Shown: positions 39,739 to 49,447 of the stretch, one piece after another
Layout: every line of letters begins with the position of its first letter
Numbering within the stretch: the first letter of the stretch is position 1
Source: Flavobacterium aerium
GTDB taxonomy: Bacteria; Bacteroidota; Bacteroidia; Flavobacteriales; Flavobacteriaceae
Assembly: GCF_030766725.1 (NCBI RefSeq)
Contig: NZ_JARQWR010000010.1
Span: 114,166 to 178,165, forward strand
DNA: 64,000 nucleotides
Direction of reading: 5' to 3'
Notes under the pieces: model-generated
The model's input: only the letters and a program-made list of their open reading frames with translations
Database searches by the model: none
Told to the model about the DNA's origin: nothing
Translations under genes and position numbers: made by a program

Positions 39739-40483
39739 TAGACCTTATATTTTATCGATTGCCGGCTTAGATCCTTCGGCAGGTGCCGGTTTATTAGCCG
39801 ATATAAAAACGTTCGAAAATCTATCCACCTATGGCTTATCGGTGTGTACAGCGATAACAGTACAAAATGATATTTCATTTGAAAAATGCCAATGGACTAC
39901 TCCTGCATTAATCTTTGATCAACTTGATATATTGTTTAGTCGATTTACTATACCTGTTGTTAAAATAGGGATCGTTGAAAACTGGGAAGTATTAAATCAA
40001 ATCATCAATTATTTAATGACTAAAAATAGTACGACCAAAATCATTTGGGATCCTATTCTGAAATCGAGTACCGATTATACATTTCAAAATCAAACCTCTT
40101 TGTCTAGTTTTGAAAGTATAATTCGTAATTGTTATTTAATCACCCCCAACTATCCTGAAATACAACAGTTAACAAGAGGGAATAGCACTGCTAAAAAAAT
40201 CCAGTTGCTTCAACAACATTGTTCTATACTTCTCAAAGGTGGGCACCATCCTATCCATAAAGGGACAGATTTCCTATATCAACATCAGGGAAACATTATT
40301 GAATATCCCTCTACAGCAATCAGTTCCTTTGAAAAGCATGGCAGTGGCTGTGTGCTTTCTTCTTCCATCGCTGCTTTTCTTGCCTTAGGTAATCCCTTAG
40401 AAGAAGCCTGTAAAATGGCAAAAGAATACACCTTTACTTTTTTAGAATCTACGAATCATTTATTAGGTTATCATACATCATGA
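39728..40483 (+). CDS. thiD: Hydroxymethylpyrimidine/phosphomethylpyrimidine kinase
   Basis: ThiD phosphorylates HMP-P to HMP-PP. The 251-residue ribokinase-fold protein has LSIAGLDPSAGAGLLADIKT at the N-terminus, ITVQNDISF, the VKIGIVENW block near residue 80, and C-terminal GSGCVLSSSIAAFLALG (anion hole G(S/T)GC). It overlaps the TenI-like gene by 11 nt and thiE by 4 nt (ATGA). Confidence 0.94.
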   Translation: MEHSRPYILSIAGLDPSAGAGLLADIKTFENLSTYGLSVCTAITVQNDISFEKCQWTTPALIFDQLDILFSRFTIPVVKIGIVENWEVLNQIINYLMTKNSTTKIIWDPILKSSTDYTFQNQTSLSSFESIIRNCYLITPNYPEIQQLTRGNSTAKKIQLLQQHCSILLKGGHHPIHKGTDFLYQHQGNIIEYPSTAISSFEKHGSGCVLSSSIAAFLALGNPLEEACKMAKEYTFTFLESTNHLLGYHTS

Positions 40484-41109
40484 AACAATACACTCATTAT
40501 ATTTCACAGGGTTCTACTCCGGAAGATCATTTACAAAATATTGAAACCATTTGTAGAGCAGGTGGCACTTGTATCCAATTACGATTAAAAGATTATTCAG
40601 ATGATATTGTTTTAGAGACAGCACTTAAGGCCCAAAAAATTTGTAAAACTCATCAGGCAATTTTCATTATCAATGATTATGTTACTATTGCAAAAGAGAT
40701 TCAGACTGATGGTGTTCATATTGGAAAAACAGATATGTCTCCTTTAGAAGCTCGAAAACTATTGGGTGACACTTTCATTATTGGCGGGACAGCCAATACA
40801 TTTGAAGATATTGAAGAACTCAATGCTGCTCGAGTAGATTATATTGGTTTAGGGCCGTTTAGATCAACAACCACTAAAAAGAACCTTAGCCCATTACTCC
40901 ATTTATCTGGATACGAAAGTATTTCTAGAAAAGTAATCGAAGCTAAAATTACGGTTCCAATTGTCGCTATTGGAGGAATACAATTCGATGACATTCCATT
41001 ACTCGCCGAAACAGCCATTTCGGGTATTGCGCTCTCTGGATTACTCACCCACGCGAAAGAGCCTGCTTTAATTATAAACTACATCAATCACATTTTCAAT
41101 GAACGATAA
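40480..41109 (+). CDS. thiE: Thiamine-phosphate synthase
   Basis: ThiE joins HMP-PP and the thiazole phosphate. The 209-residue protein keeps all the expected residues: [12 protein letters not shown] (QLRxK) near residue 30, [20 protein letters not shown] near residue 63, [28 protein letters not shown] and [12 protein letters not shown]. This is the functional ThiE of the operon, in contrast to the TenI-like paralogue upstream. It overlaps thiG by 11 nt. Confidence 0.95.
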   Translation: MKQYTHYISQGSTPEDHLQNIETICRAGGTCIQLRLKDYSDDIVLETALKAQKICKTHQAIFIINDYVTIAKEIQTDGVHIGKTDMSPLEARKLLGDTFIIGGTANTFEDIEELNAARVDYIGLGPFRSTTTKKNLSPLLHLSGYESISRKVIEAKITVPIVAIGGIQFDDIPLLAETAISGIALSGLLTHAKEPALIINYINHIFNER

Positions 41110-41872
41110 TTTAATCCTTGCCGAAAAAGAATTTCATTCCCGATTATTCGTTGGAACAGGGAAATTCAGCTCTAATACTCTAATGGAAGAAGCTATTTTG
41201 AATTCCGAGAGTGAATTAGTTACTGTTGCTCTTAAAAGAGTCGACATTCAAAATCAAGAAGATGCATTATATACTTCATTACAGCATTCTCATATTAATC
41301 TTCTTCCTAATACGTCTGGCGTCCGCAATGCTAAAGAAGCAATTTTTGCAGCACAAATTGCTCGTGAGGCTTTAAAAACCAATTGGATTAAACTGGAAAT
41401 TCACCCCGATCCTCGCTATTTATTACCGGATCCTATCGAAACACTTATTGCTGCAGAAGAATTAATCAAGCAAGGATTTATTGTAATGCCTTATATCCAT
41501 GCCGATCCAGTATTGTGTAAACGGTTAGAAGAAGTAGGTGTACAGTGTGTGATGCCCTTAGGGGCTCCAATTGGTAGTAATAAAGGATTAAAAACTAAAG
41601 ATTTCCTGGAAATCATTCTAGAACAAAGTACTGTTCCAGTTATTATTGATGCAGGTTTAGGAACACCCTCACAGGCAGCAGAAGCTATGGAGATGGGTGC
41701 TTCGGCAGTATTGGTTAATACCGCTATTGCAATTTCCAATGATCCTGTTGCAATGGCCGTTGCTTTTAAATTAGCTGTTCAGGCTGGCCGAATGGCCTTT
41801 AATGCCAAACTAGCTCCAATTCAGCAACAGGCACAGGCTAGTAGTCCGCTTACTTCTTTTTTAAAAAACTGA
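41099..41872 (+). CDS. thiG: Thiazole synthase ThiG
   Basis: ThiG builds the thiazole from deoxyxylulose phosphate, dehydroglycine and ThiS thiocarboxylate. The 257-residue TIM barrel has [12 protein letters not shown] at the N-terminus, the Schiff-base lysine region [17 protein letters not shown] (family KLEVxxD), [14 protein letters not shown] and [20 protein letters not shown]. Lies 4 nt before thiH, which supplies dehydroglycine from tyrosine. Confidence 0.96.
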   Translation: MNDNLILAEKEFHSRLFVGTGKFSSNTLMEEAILNSESELVTVALKRVDIQNQEDALYTSLQHSHINLLPNTSGVRNAKEAIFAAQIAREALKTNWIKLEIHPDPRYLLPDPIETLIAAEELIKQGFIVMPYIHADPVLCKRLEEVGVQCVMPLGAPIGSNKGLKTKDFLEIILEQSTVPVIIDAGLGTPSQAAEAMEMGASAVLVNTAIAISNDPVAMAVAFKLAVQAGRMAFNAKLAPIQQQAQASSPLTSFLKN

Positions 41873-41876
41873 TATT

Positions 41877-42983
41877 ATGGATTTTTATAGCCAATTTAAA
41901 AACTTTTCATGGGATTCTCTTTTAGATGAAATCTATCAGAAAAAGACTGAAGATGTTCTATCTGCTTTGCAAAATCCCAAGCGAAATTTAGAAGATTTTA
42001 AAGCATTAATTTCGCCTGCTGCTTTACCTTTTTTAGAACAAATGGCGCAACAGAGTAATCAGATTACACAGCGCCGATTTGGCAAAACAATGCAAATGTA
42101 TGCTCCTTTGTATCTGTCCAATGAGTGTCAAAATATCTGTACCTATTGTGGCTTTAGCTTAACCAATAAAATACCGAGACGCACTTTAACCGATGATGAA
42201 ATTTTACAGGAAGCACTACATCTGAAAAGTAGAGGATTTGATCATATTTTACTTGTTACGGGTGAAGCCAATAAAACGGTTGGTGTACCGTACTTAAAAA
42301 ATGCAATCCAACTCATTCGTCCTCATTTTTCAAATATCAGTATTGAGGTTCAACCATTAGAAACTGATGAATATGAAACACTCATTGCAGAAGGTCTATA
42401 CGCTGTATTAGTTTATCAGGAAACGTATCATGAAGAATGTTATAAAATCCATCATCCCAAAGGAAAAAAATCAAATTTCGAATACCGAATTAATACGCCT
42501 GATCGGCTTGGAAAAGCCAACATTCATAAAATGGGACTGGGTACATTATACGGATTGGAAGACTGGCGGGTAGATAGTTTTTTCACAGCATTGCATCTAC
42601 AGTACCTCAAGAAGCAATATTGGCGTACCATTTATTCTATTTCCTTTCCTAGACTTCGACCTCATTCTGGAGGATTGGAACCGAAGGTAATCATGACCGA
42701 TACTGATTTAACTCAGGTAATCTGCGCCTTTCGTTTATTAGACGAGAATGTGGAATTATCATTATCCACCCGTGAAAATATCAATTTTAGAAATCATATT
42801 ATTCCCTTAGGAATTACTTCTATCAGTGCCGAATCTAAAACAAATCCAGGTGGTTATGTTGTAGATCCTCAATCGTTAGAACAATTTGAAATTTCTGATG
42901 ATCGTCCTACTCCTGAAATTGCAAGAATGATTCAAGATCAGGGCTATGAAGTTGTATGGAAAAATTGGGATAAAAATTATTAA
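41877..42983 (+). CDS. thiH: Tyrosine lyase ThiH (2-iminoacetate synthase)
   Basis: ThiH is a radical-SAM enzyme that cleaves tyrosine to dehydroglycine and p-cresol. The 368-residue protein has the CxxxCxxC cluster motif in LSNECQNICTYCGFSLTNKI near residue 80, VTGEANKTVGVPYL, IEVQPLETDEYETL and YSISFPRLRPHSGG. It indicates an anaerobic-type route; no glycine oxidase ThiO is present. It is 4 nt from both neighbours, thus tightly coupled. Confidence 0.95.
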   Translation: MDFYSQFKNFSWDSLLDEIYQKKTEDVLSALQNPKRNLEDFKALISPAALPFLEQMAQQSNQITQRRFGKTMQMYAPLYLSNECQNICTYCGFSLTNKIPRRTLTDDEILQEALHLKSRGFDHILLVTGEANKTVGVPYLKNAIQLIRPHFSNISIEVQPLETDEYETLIAEGLYAVLVYQETYHEECYKIHHPKGKKSNFEYRINTPDRLGKANIHKMGLGTLYGLEDWRVDSFFTALHLQYLKKQYWRTIYSISFPRLRPHSGGLEPKVIMTDTDLTQVICAFRLLDENVELSLSTRENINFRNHIIPLGITSISAESKTNPGGYVVDPQSLEQFEISDDRPTPEIARMIQDQGYEVVWKNWDKNY

Positions 42984-42986
42984 ATT

Positions 42987-44060
42987 ATGCTCACGACACA
43001 AGAAGAAAAATTATATGATCGCCAACTTATTTTACCTGAAATAGGAGAAATAGGTCAACTTAAATTAAAAAATGCACGCGTATTAGTTATTGGTGCAGGT
43101 GGTCTCGGTTGTAGCACACTTCCCTATTTAGTAGGTGCTGGTATTGGAAATATTGGAATCGTTGACCATGATACTATTGATGTTTCAAACTTACATCGTC
43201 AATTATTATATTCTTTTGAAGATATTGGAAAAAATAAAGCCATTATTGCTCGCAATGTACTTTTAAAAAAGAATCCTTACCTCACGATTACGGCTTATGA
43301 TTATGCCTTAACCTCTCAAAATGCTACTTCTATTTTTGCACACTATGATATCATTGTAGATGGCAGTGATAATTTTGCCACGCGTTATTTAATTAATGAT
43401 ACGGCTATTCATTGTAACAAGTCTGTGGTTTTTGGTTCTATTTTTAAATTCGAAGGACAGGTTACGGTATTCAATTACAAGAATGGTCCTAGCTATCGTT
43501 GTCTTTTCCCCTCTCCACCTCCTATTCATTTGTCTCCATCTTGCGCCGAAATCGGTGTACTGGGAGTACTTCCCGGAATTATTGGGAGTATACAGGCTAA
43601 TGAAGTTATAAAGATAGTTTGCGAAATTGGAACCGTCCTAAGCGGAAAATTATTTGTAATCAACTGCTTAACACTACAGAATTATATTTTGAACTTTCAA
43701 AAGACTACCAATGGACTACCTCATGAATCCGATACTTTTCAGGAACTCTGTAGTACATCATCCATTGATCATGAGATTTCTATAGTTGATTTTACACAGC
43801 TTAATCCCGCTACCATAACTGTTGTTGATGTACGTACTCCCGAAGAACGACTAGAGTCTGCAATTGATAGTTTACATTTCCCTTTGAGTACACTAGAGGC
43901 CGATTGGAATCAAATTCCGACTCATCTTCCAATCGTTTTTTACTGTCAAAGTGGGGTTCGAAGTACACTTGCTCTTCATTTTTTTATAACTAAAAATAAG
44001 GCTATAAAATGCTATAGTCTTCAAGGTGGATTAACAAGATTATTAAAAACTAACGCTTAA
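42987..44060 (+). CDS. thiF: ThiF/MoeZ-type adenylyltransferase with C-terminal rhodanese domain
   Basis: This E1-like enzyme adenylates the ThiS C-terminus. The 357-residue protein has an ATP-binding Rossmann domain (VLVIGAGGLGCSTLPYLVGA, then VSNLHRQLLY and VDGSDNFATRYLIND) over residues 1-240 and a rhodanese domain over about 265-355 with the active-site loop FYCQSGVRST. The zinc CxxC pairs of E. coli ThiF/MoeB are missing (SYRCLF in place of CYRCL, and no second CxxC), as in MoeZ-like enzymes. The fused rhodanese probably supplies sulfur. It could also serve molybdopterin synthesis; the thi operon favours ThiS. Last gene of the operon. Confidence 0.9.
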   Translation: MLTTQEEKLYDRQLILPEIGEIGQLKLKNARVLVIGAGGLGCSTLPYLVGAGIGNIGIVDHDTIDVSNLHRQLLYSFEDIGKNKAIIARNVLLKKNPYLTITAYDYALTSQNATSIFAHYDIIVDGSDNFATRYLINDTAIHCNKSVVFGSIFKFEGQVTVFNYKNGPSYRCLFPSPPPIHLSPSCAEIGVLGVLPGIIGSIQANEVIKIVCEIGTVLSGKLFVINCLTLQNYILNFQKTTNGLPHESDTFQELCSTSSIDHEISIVDFTQLNPATITVVDVRTPEERLESAIDSLHFPLSTLEADWNQIPTHLPIVFYCQSGVRSTLALHFFITKNKAIKCYSLQGGLTRLLKTNA

Positions 44061-44084
44061 TAAAGATTCTTATGGCTTAAATAA

Positions 44085-44092
44085 TTATTTTT
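44085..44092 (+). promoter_or_regulatory. -7 box of purK
   Basis: TATTTTTG matches TAnnTTTG and lies 26 nt upstream of the purK ATG, 24 nt after the thiF stop. It suggests purK is transcribed independently of the thi operon. Confidence 0.5.
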
Positions 44093-44118
44093 GCACCCAG
44101 ACAACAAACAACAACACA

Positions 44119-45270
44119 ATGAATTATTTCTCTTCTGAATTTAAATTAGGGATTTTAGGTGGTGGCCAACTGGGAAAAATGCTACTTACAGAAACCCGAA
44201 AATTTGATATTCAAACGTATGTTTTGGATCCTAGTGATGAGGCTCCTTCAAAAATCGCCTGCAATCAATTTTTTCAAGGTGATTTAATGGATTACGATAC
44301 GGTTTATCGATTTGGTAAACAGGTAGATGTCCTAACTTTTGAAATTGAGCATGTCAATATAGAAGCCTTGGAACAGCTGGAGTTAGAAGGTATTAAAGTA
44401 TATCCTTCTCCAAAAACATTAAAACTAATTCAGAATAAGGGTACTCAAAAAGATTTTTATGCTGAGCATAATATTCCTACAGCTTCTTATACTCGATTTA
44501 ATACTCTTGAAGCATTAAAAAGCGCTGTTGAAAACAAACAAATTGACTTTCCTTTTGTTTGGAAAAGCACGCAGTTTGGTTATGATGGAAATGGGGTAAA
44601 AGTCATCCGATCTACACATGATTTTGAAGGACTACCTTCCGTGGAATGTATTGCAGAAAGTATGATTCCTTTCAAAAATGAATTGGCTGTAATTGTCACC
44701 CGTAATCCTTCTGGACAAATCAAAACGTATCCTGTAGTAGAAATGGAATTTCATCCAACTGCTAATCAGGTAGAATATGTAATTTGTCCTGCTAGAATCG
44801 ATACCAAAATTGCAGAAAAAGCGAGAGCAATTGCTTTAAATGTTTCCGAAAAATTCAATCATGTAGGACTATTGGCTGTTGAAATGTTTCAAACGCATGA
44901 TGACGAGATTCTAATTAATGAAGTAGCTCCTCGCCCTCATAATAGTGGTCATTATAGCATTGAAGCTAGTTATACTTCACAATTTGAGCAACATATCCGT
45001 GCAATATTAGACTTACCATTGGGTAATACCGATAGTAAAGTTGCAGGAATTATGGTCAATCTTGTTGGTGCAGAAAATTTCTCTGGTAATGTAATTTATG
45101 AAAACATCGAAACCATATTAAGTTGGGATGGTGTTACTCCTCATATTTATGGTAAAAAAGAAACGCGTCCTTTCCGAAAAATGGGACATGTTACAATTGT
45201 CAATGAGGATATTGCTGAAGCTCGAAAAATTGCAGAAAAAGTCAAAAACACAATTCGTGTCATTGCTTAA
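44119..45270 (+). CDS. purK: 5-(carboxyamino)imidazole ribonucleotide synthase
   Basis: PurK carboxylates AIR with ATP and bicarbonate in purine synthesis. The 383-residue ATP-grasp protein has LGILGGGQLGKMLLTETRKF near the start, VWKSTQFGYDGNGVKVI near residue 148, and INEVAPRPHNSGHYSIEASY near residue 268. It precedes purE with 54 nt between, which contains a second promoter box. Confidence 0.96.
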   Translation: MNYFSSEFKLGILGGGQLGKMLLTETRKFDIQTYVLDPSDEAPSKIACNQFFQGDLMDYDTVYRFGKQVDVLTFEIEHVNIEALEQLELEGIKVYPSPKTLKLIQNKGTQKDFYAEHNIPTASYTRFNTLEALKSAVENKQIDFPFVWKSTQFGYDGNGVKVIRSTHDFEGLPSVECIAESMIPFKNELAVIVTRNPSGQIKTYPVVEMEFHPTANQVEYVICPARIDTKIAEKARAIALNVSEKFNHVGLLAVEMFQTHDDEILINEVAPRPHNSGHYSIEASYTSQFEQHIRAILDLPLGNTDSKVAGIMVNLVGAENFSGNVIYENIETILSWDGVTPHIYGKKETRPFRKMGHVTIVNEDIAEARKIAEKVKNTIRVIA

Positions 45271-45293
45271 TCTCAATTCTGAATTATAAATTT

Positions 45294-45301
45294 TATCTTT
45301 G
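45294..45301 (+). promoter_or_regulatory. -7 box of purE
   Basis: TATCTTTG, exact TAnnTTTG match, 23 nt upstream of the purE ATG. It gives purE its own promoter although it follows purK closely. Confidence 0.5.
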
Positions 45302-45324
45302 AAACAAACGATACAAAATAGCAT

Positions 45325-45810
45325 ATGAGTAAAGTAGGAATTATAATGGGTAGTATCTCCGATATGCCTGTTATGCAAGAAGCCATCGACATATTAAAGG
45401 AATTCAATATCGATATTGAAGTGGATATTGTATCGGCACACCGCACACCCGAAAAATTGTTTGATTATAGCAAAAATGCTCACATTCGTGGTATTTCTGT
45501 AATTATTGCAGGAGCTGGTGGAGCAGCACATTTACCTGGAATGGTAGCTTCTATGTCTCCATTACCTGTAATTGGCGTTCCTGTAAAATCCAGTAATTCT
45601 ATTGATGGTTGGGATAGTGTATTGTCTATTCTTCAAATGCCAGGCGGAGTACCTGTAGCAACGGTTGCACTGAATGGTGCTAAGAATGCAGGAATACTGG
45701 CTGCTCAGATTATCGGTAGTCATAATCCACAAGTACTGGATCAAATTATAGCGTATAAAGAACGTTTGAAAGAAGCTGTTATTGCGGCATCTCAAAAACT
45801 AAATTCATAA
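45325..45810 (+). CDS. purE: N5-carboxyaminoimidazole ribonucleotide mutase
   Basis: PurE moves the carboxylate from N5 to C4 of the imidazole ring. The 161-residue protein has IMGSISDMPVMQEAIDIL at the N-terminus, the catalytic His region VSAHRTPEKLFDYS near residue 43 and IIAGAGGAAHLPGMVASMSP near residue 68. Standard length. Ends at a strong terminator. Confidence 0.96.
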   Translation: MSKVGIIMGSISDMPVMQEAIDILKEFNIDIEVDIVSAHRTPEKLFDYSKNAHIRGISVIIAGAGGAAHLPGMVASMSPLPVIGVPVKSSNSIDGWDSVLSILQMPGGVPVATVALNGAKNAGILAAQIIGSHNPQVLDQIIAYKERLKEAVIAASQKLNS

Positions 45811-45837
45811 AAAAAGCTCCAATCGGAGCTTTTTTCT
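45811..45837 (+). terminator. Terminator after purE
   Basis: AAAAAGCTCC-AATC-GGAGCTTTTTT: 10-bp stem, 4-nt loop and a T-run, beginning right after the purE stop codon. Confidence 0.88.
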
Positions 45838-45876
45838 TTTGACAATAAATTATAAAATTTATCGTATAAAAATAGG

Positions 45877-45884
45877 TAAATTTG
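45877..45884 (+). promoter_or_regulatory. -7 box of the M3 peptidase gene
   Basis: TAAATTTG fits TAnnTTTG. It is 83 nt upstream of the start, giving a longer leader than most genes here. Confidence 0.4.
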
Positions 45885-45967
45885 GGGGCAAAGTCACTTT
45901 TGTCATTAAACGCTTGTTTAATACCAAAATCCCGACGAAAGTACACATTTAATCGATTAAAAGCAAT

Positions 45968-47998
45968 ATGATGGAATATTTAATAGAAAAATTCAATACT
46001 AAACACGATACAGCTCCTTTCTCATTACTAAAAACAGACGATTTTTTTCCTGCTTTTCAAGAGTCTATTAAATTGGCTCAGAAAGAAATTGATACTATTG
46101 TAAATAACCCTGAAACACCTACTTTCGAGAATACCATTGAGGCCTTAGCATATAGTGGTGCTACCTTAGACCGCGTTTCGAGTATTTTCTTCAATTTACA
46201 TTCAGCAGAAACGAATGATGAAATTCAAAAAATAGCCGTAGATGTTTCTCCGCTACTTTCAGAGTTTGGAAATGATGTTCGCTTAAACGAAGGCCTTTTT
46301 GCAAAAGTAAAGGCTATATATGATCAGAAAGAAAGTTTGAATCTAACGCCTGAACAGATTACATTATTAGATAAGAATTATAAAAACTTCTCTCGTAATG
46401 GTGCTAATCTTTCAGAAAACAAGAAAAATGAATTACGTCAAATTGACAAGGAATTATCAAAGCAAAGTTTAGCTTTTGGTGAAAATGTTTTGGCAGAAAC
46501 TCATGCTTTTGAATTACATATTACGGATGAAAAAGATTTATCTGGTTTACCAGAAGGAACAATTGAAGCCGCCCGTGAATTAGCTTCAACGCATAATAAA
46601 GAGGGTTGGATTTTCACCTTAGATTACCCAAGTTATGTTCCTTTTGTTACGTATGCTGACAACCGTGAACTTCGTAAAAAAATGGCCATTGCCTTTGGTG
46701 CTAAAGGGTTTCAAAATAACGAATTGGACAATCAAGAAATTGTAATCAAAATTGCTCAGTTACGCCACCAAAGAGCCAATATACTTGGATATGCTACGCA
46801 TGCTCATTTTGTTTTGGAAGAGCGTATGGCAGAAAATCCTGAAACAGTAAAGACTTTTTTACAAGATTTTTTAGCCAAGGCAAAACCTGCTGCGGAAAGA
46901 GAATACAAAGAATTATCAGAGTTTGCTAAAGAATTAGACGGTATTGACGTTGTTCAAAAATGGGATAGTGCTTATTATTCCGAGAAATTAAAACAAAAAT
47001 TATTCAATCTGGATGATGAGAAATTGAAACCTTATTTTCAATTAGAAAAAGTATTAGCGGGTGCTTTTACTGTAGCTCATAAATTATATAATCTGAATTT
47101 TGTAGAAGTTTTTGACATTGATAAATATCACGAGGATGTTAAAACGTATGAGGTACGTGACAACTCCGCCAATCTAGTGGCTATTTTCTATGCGGATTTT
47201 TTCCCAAGAAAAGGAAAACGTAATGGAGCTTGGATGACCTCATTCAAATCTCAATTTATTGAAAACGGAATCAATGAAAGACCTCATATTTCTATTGTAT
47301 GTAATTTCACAAAACCTACGGGTACAAAACCCTCTTTATTAACGTTCAATGAAGTCACTACGTTATTTCATGAATTTGGACATGCCTTACACGGTATGTT
47401 AGCAAATACTAATTACCCTTCTTTATCGGGAACTAGTGTATATTGGGATTTTGTAGAATTGCCAAGTCAGATTATGGAAAACTGGTGTTACGAGCCAGAA
47501 GCTTTGGCTTTATTTGCACATCATTATCAAACAGGAGAAATTATCCCAATCGAGTATGTCAACAAAATTAAAGAGTCGGCTAGTTTCCTAGAAGGAATGG
47601 CAACGATGAGACAATTAAGTTTTGGTTTATTAGATATGGGATGGCATGGTCAAGATCCGTCTACTATTACAGATATTAAACAATTTGAAACAGAGCAGTT
47701 TGCTTCTACACAGTTATTCCCTGATGTAAAAGAAAATGCCATGAGTACAGCTTTCTCTCATATATTTCAAGGTGGCTATTCTTCAGGGTATTACAGCTAT
47801 AAATGGGCGGAAGTTCTGGATGCTGATGCTTTTGACTATTTTCAGGAGAATGGGATTTTTAATACCGAAATTGCAACCAAGTTCAAAGATAATGTATTGT
47901 CTAAAGGAGGAACTGAAGCTCCAATGGTATTATACAAACGCTTTAGAGGTCAAGAACCGAAACCAGAAGCTTTACTCAAAAGAGCGGGGTTACTATAA
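45968..47998 (+). CDS. M3-family metallopeptidase (peptidyl-dipeptidase Dcp-like)
   Basis: A cytoplasmic zinc peptidase that degrades oligopeptides. The 676-residue protein has no signal peptide, begins MMEYLIEKFNTKHDTAPFSL, and holds the HExxH zinc motif in TTLFHEFGHALHGMLANTNY around residue 465 with the downstream Glu in ENWCYEPEALALF. It ends KPEALLKRAGLL, the typical Dcp/OpdA tail. Substrate order (dipeptidyl versus oligopeptidase) cannot be fixed by eye. The start may be the second Met. Confidence 0.93.
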   Translation: MMEYLIEKFNTKHDTAPFSLLKTDDFFPAFQESIKLAQKEIDTIVNNPETPTFENTIEALAYSGATLDRVSSIFFNLHSAETNDEIQKIAVDVSPLLSEFGNDVRLNEGLFAKVKAIYDQKESLNLTPEQITLLDKNYKNFSRNGANLSENKKNELRQIDKELSKQSLAFGENVLAETHAFELHITDEKDLSGLPEGTIEAARELASTHNKEGWIFTLDYPSYVPFVTYADNRELRKKMAIAFGAKGFQNNELDNQEIVIKIAQLRHQRANILGYATHAHFVLEERMAENPETVKTFLQDFLAKAKPAAEREYKELSEFAKELDGIDVVQKWDSAYYSEKLKQKLFNLDDEKLKPYFQLEKVLAGAFTVAHKLYNLNFVEVFDIDKYHEDVKTYEVRDNSANLVAIFYADFFPRKGKRNGAWMTSFKSQFIENGINERPHISIVCNFTKPTGTKPSLLTFNEVTTLFHEFGHALHGMLANTNYPSLSGTSVYWDFVELPSQIMENWCYEPEALALFAHHYQTGEIIPIEYVNKIKESASFLEGMATMRQLSFGLLDMGWHGQDPSTITDIKQFETEQFASTQLFPDVKENAMSTAFSHIFQGGYSSGYYSYKWAEVLDADAFDYFQENGIFNTEIATKFKDNVLSKGGTEAPMVLYKRFRGQEPKPEALLKRAGLL

Positions 47999-48012
47999 AT
48001 TTATAACAATCA

Positions 48013-48047
48013 TAAAAAAGCCGAAGGATAATTCTTCGGCTTTTTTT
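48013..48047 (+). terminator. Terminator after the M3 peptidase gene
   Basis: AAAAAGCCGAAG-GATAATT-CTTCGGCTTTTTTT: 11-12 bp stem, 7-nt loop, T-run. Lies 13 nt after the stop. Confidence 0.88.
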
Positions 48048-48086
48048 ATTAAAGTTCTTTCAGTAAATCCACTATATTTACAATAA

Positions 48087-48473
48087 ATGAAGAGTACTAT
48101 GCTGCGTATTTTAAACCTGACTAATTATTTTGTCATTGGACTGCCTATTCTTCTTGCAGCATCTTCATTAGTATATGATGGCACTATCATTTGGGCTTTA
48201 TTATTGACTGCTCTAACGGGTGCTTATCAAGTTTTTGTTGGCATTCTATTATTTATTAAACAGCCGTCTAACAAACAACTCCAGATTTATTTGGGTACAA
48301 CCGTACTCTATTTTGTTTCTGCTTATTATTTTATTGAAATTAAGGAAATATTATACATCTGGTACGTTACACCCGTTATTCTAGCGGTCTATTTTTCTTT
48401 TATTTTATTCCAAGAAGTTCAAAAGGAAATTGAGGAAAAACAGACAGAAATTAATATTAATTCTGCTGAATAA
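48087..48473 (+). CDS. Small integral membrane protein, unknown function
   Basis: The 128-residue product has four predicted membrane helices (about 10-30, 33-55, 65-83, 88-108) and a short charged C-terminal tail (QEVQKEIEEKQTEI). I recognise no family. A -7-like TATATTTA lies 6 nt before the ATG at 48087, so the mRNA may be near-leaderless; a second Met at codon 5 is an alternative start. It is convergent with the UbiA-like gene, with only 4 nt between their stops. Confidence 0.7.
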   Translation: MKSTMLRILNLTNYFVIGLPILLAASSLVYDGTIIWALLLTALTGAYQVFVGILLFIKQPSNKQLQIYLGTTVLYFVSAYYFIEIKEILYIWYVTPVILAVYFSFILFQEVQKEIEEKQTEININSAE

Positions 48474-48477
48474 AAAT

Positions 48478-49308
48478 TTAGAAAAGGTTCTTTATGGGTT
48501 CAATAAAAACGACCATTCCCAACCAAAAAATCGGAATACTTTCAACCCAAAAGGAAGTATAATACTTGGATCGATCTGGTGTAGCACAAAGTGTAAAAAG
48601 TGCTGTAACCACTACCAAAATTAGATTAATCCATAGCTGATCTTGATCAATATGAATTCTTAGAAATTCCAAAAAGAAAAATGGAATCAGTAATAAAACA
48701 CCTAATATTTTAGTATTGTGTACCCCTATTTTTTGAGGAACTGTCATGAGTGAAGGATCATCATTTTTTGAATCAATAATTTCAAAAACGAGTATTAGAA
48801 TAATGACCAACAGGAAACGTTGTCCAAATTTCAGAAAAAAATCGGTTGTGATGGCGGTTTCAGAATTAACCAAGGGCAATAAGGTTGTTACTCCTGCCCA
48901 ACAGAATGCAACAATATAAATTTTTACTCCTTTCCAGTTTCGGATATTCTGTTTATTACTAAAAACTGGAACTGTATATAGAAATGTTAATCCAAAAAAG
49001 ACAACAGCAACCCATTGTGTGTCCCATTGTAATTTAAAAAAACAATAGGTTGACAACAATAAAGAGAGAATACTCAGTGCTAAAATAGCTTGTAGTTGTT
49101 TCCGAATTACTTTCTTCAATCGGAATAAGCTTTCATACTTCACAAAATTATATCCGAAGATTGTTCCAAAAAAAGCGAAACCTTCCATGTATAAATCCTG
49201 AGGAATTAAAAACATATGATAAGTCATTCGTACCAAAGCATATACCGCTACGGCTACGTGAATACTACTTTGTATATAAAAATCGAAAACCTTTTTCAGA
49301 TACTGCAT
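48478..49308 (-). CDS. UbiA-like membrane protein (prenyltransferase-like)
   Basis: The protein has about nine hydrophobic helices and, near residue 190, the motif EIIDSKNDDPSLMTVPQKIG. Its spaced Asp residues resemble the second DxxxD prenyl-diphosphate binding motif of UbiA-family enzymes; the first Asp-rich motif (NDxxDxxxD) is replaced by GYNFVKYESLF, so catalytic activity is uncertain. The start used is the ATG at 49308 (MQYLKKVFDF, 276 residues), because the -7 box lies directly upstream; a longer frame from 49365 would start before this promoter. Divergent from gcvP. Confidence 0.65.
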   Translation of the reverse strand: MQYLKKVFDFYIQSSIHVAVAVYALVRMTYHMFLIPQDLYMEGFAFFGTIFGYNFVKYESLFRLKKVIRKQLQAILALSILSLLLSTYCFFKLQWDTQWVAVVFFGLTFLYTVPVFSNKQNIRNWKGVKIYIVAFCWAGVTTLLPLVNSETAITTDFFLKFGQRFLLVIILILVFEIIDSKNDDPSLMTVPQKIGVHNTKILGVLLLIPFFFLEFLRIHIDQDQLWINLILVVVTALFTLCATPDRSKYYTSFWVESIPIFWLGMVVFIEPIKNLF

Positions 49309-49313
49309 ATGGA

Positions 49314-49321
49314 CAAAAATA
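49314..49321 (-). promoter_or_regulatory. -7 box of the UbiA-like gene, next to the start codon
   Basis: The minus strand reads TATTTTTG-TCCAT-ATG. With only five bases between box and start codon the mRNA would be leaderless or nearly so, like rlmB and rarA. It decides the start at 49308. Confidence 0.5.
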
Positions 49322-49406
49322 ATCAAACTGTTAACAACATTATACTTTAGTTGAAAAAATCCCAAAAATCGATGTTAAAAAAGGATTTATTTATCGGATT
49401 AATATT

Positions 49407-49414
49407 TATTTTTG
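49407..49414 (+). promoter_or_regulatory. -7 box of gcvP
   Basis: TATTTTTG followed by C, 33 nt before the gcvP ATG. It is a consensus match but no -33 TTTG is evident. Between the divergent genes there are 139 bp. Confidence 0.45.
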
Positions 49415-49447
49415 CCTGCTTAACATACACAACTTATTTAATCTTTC

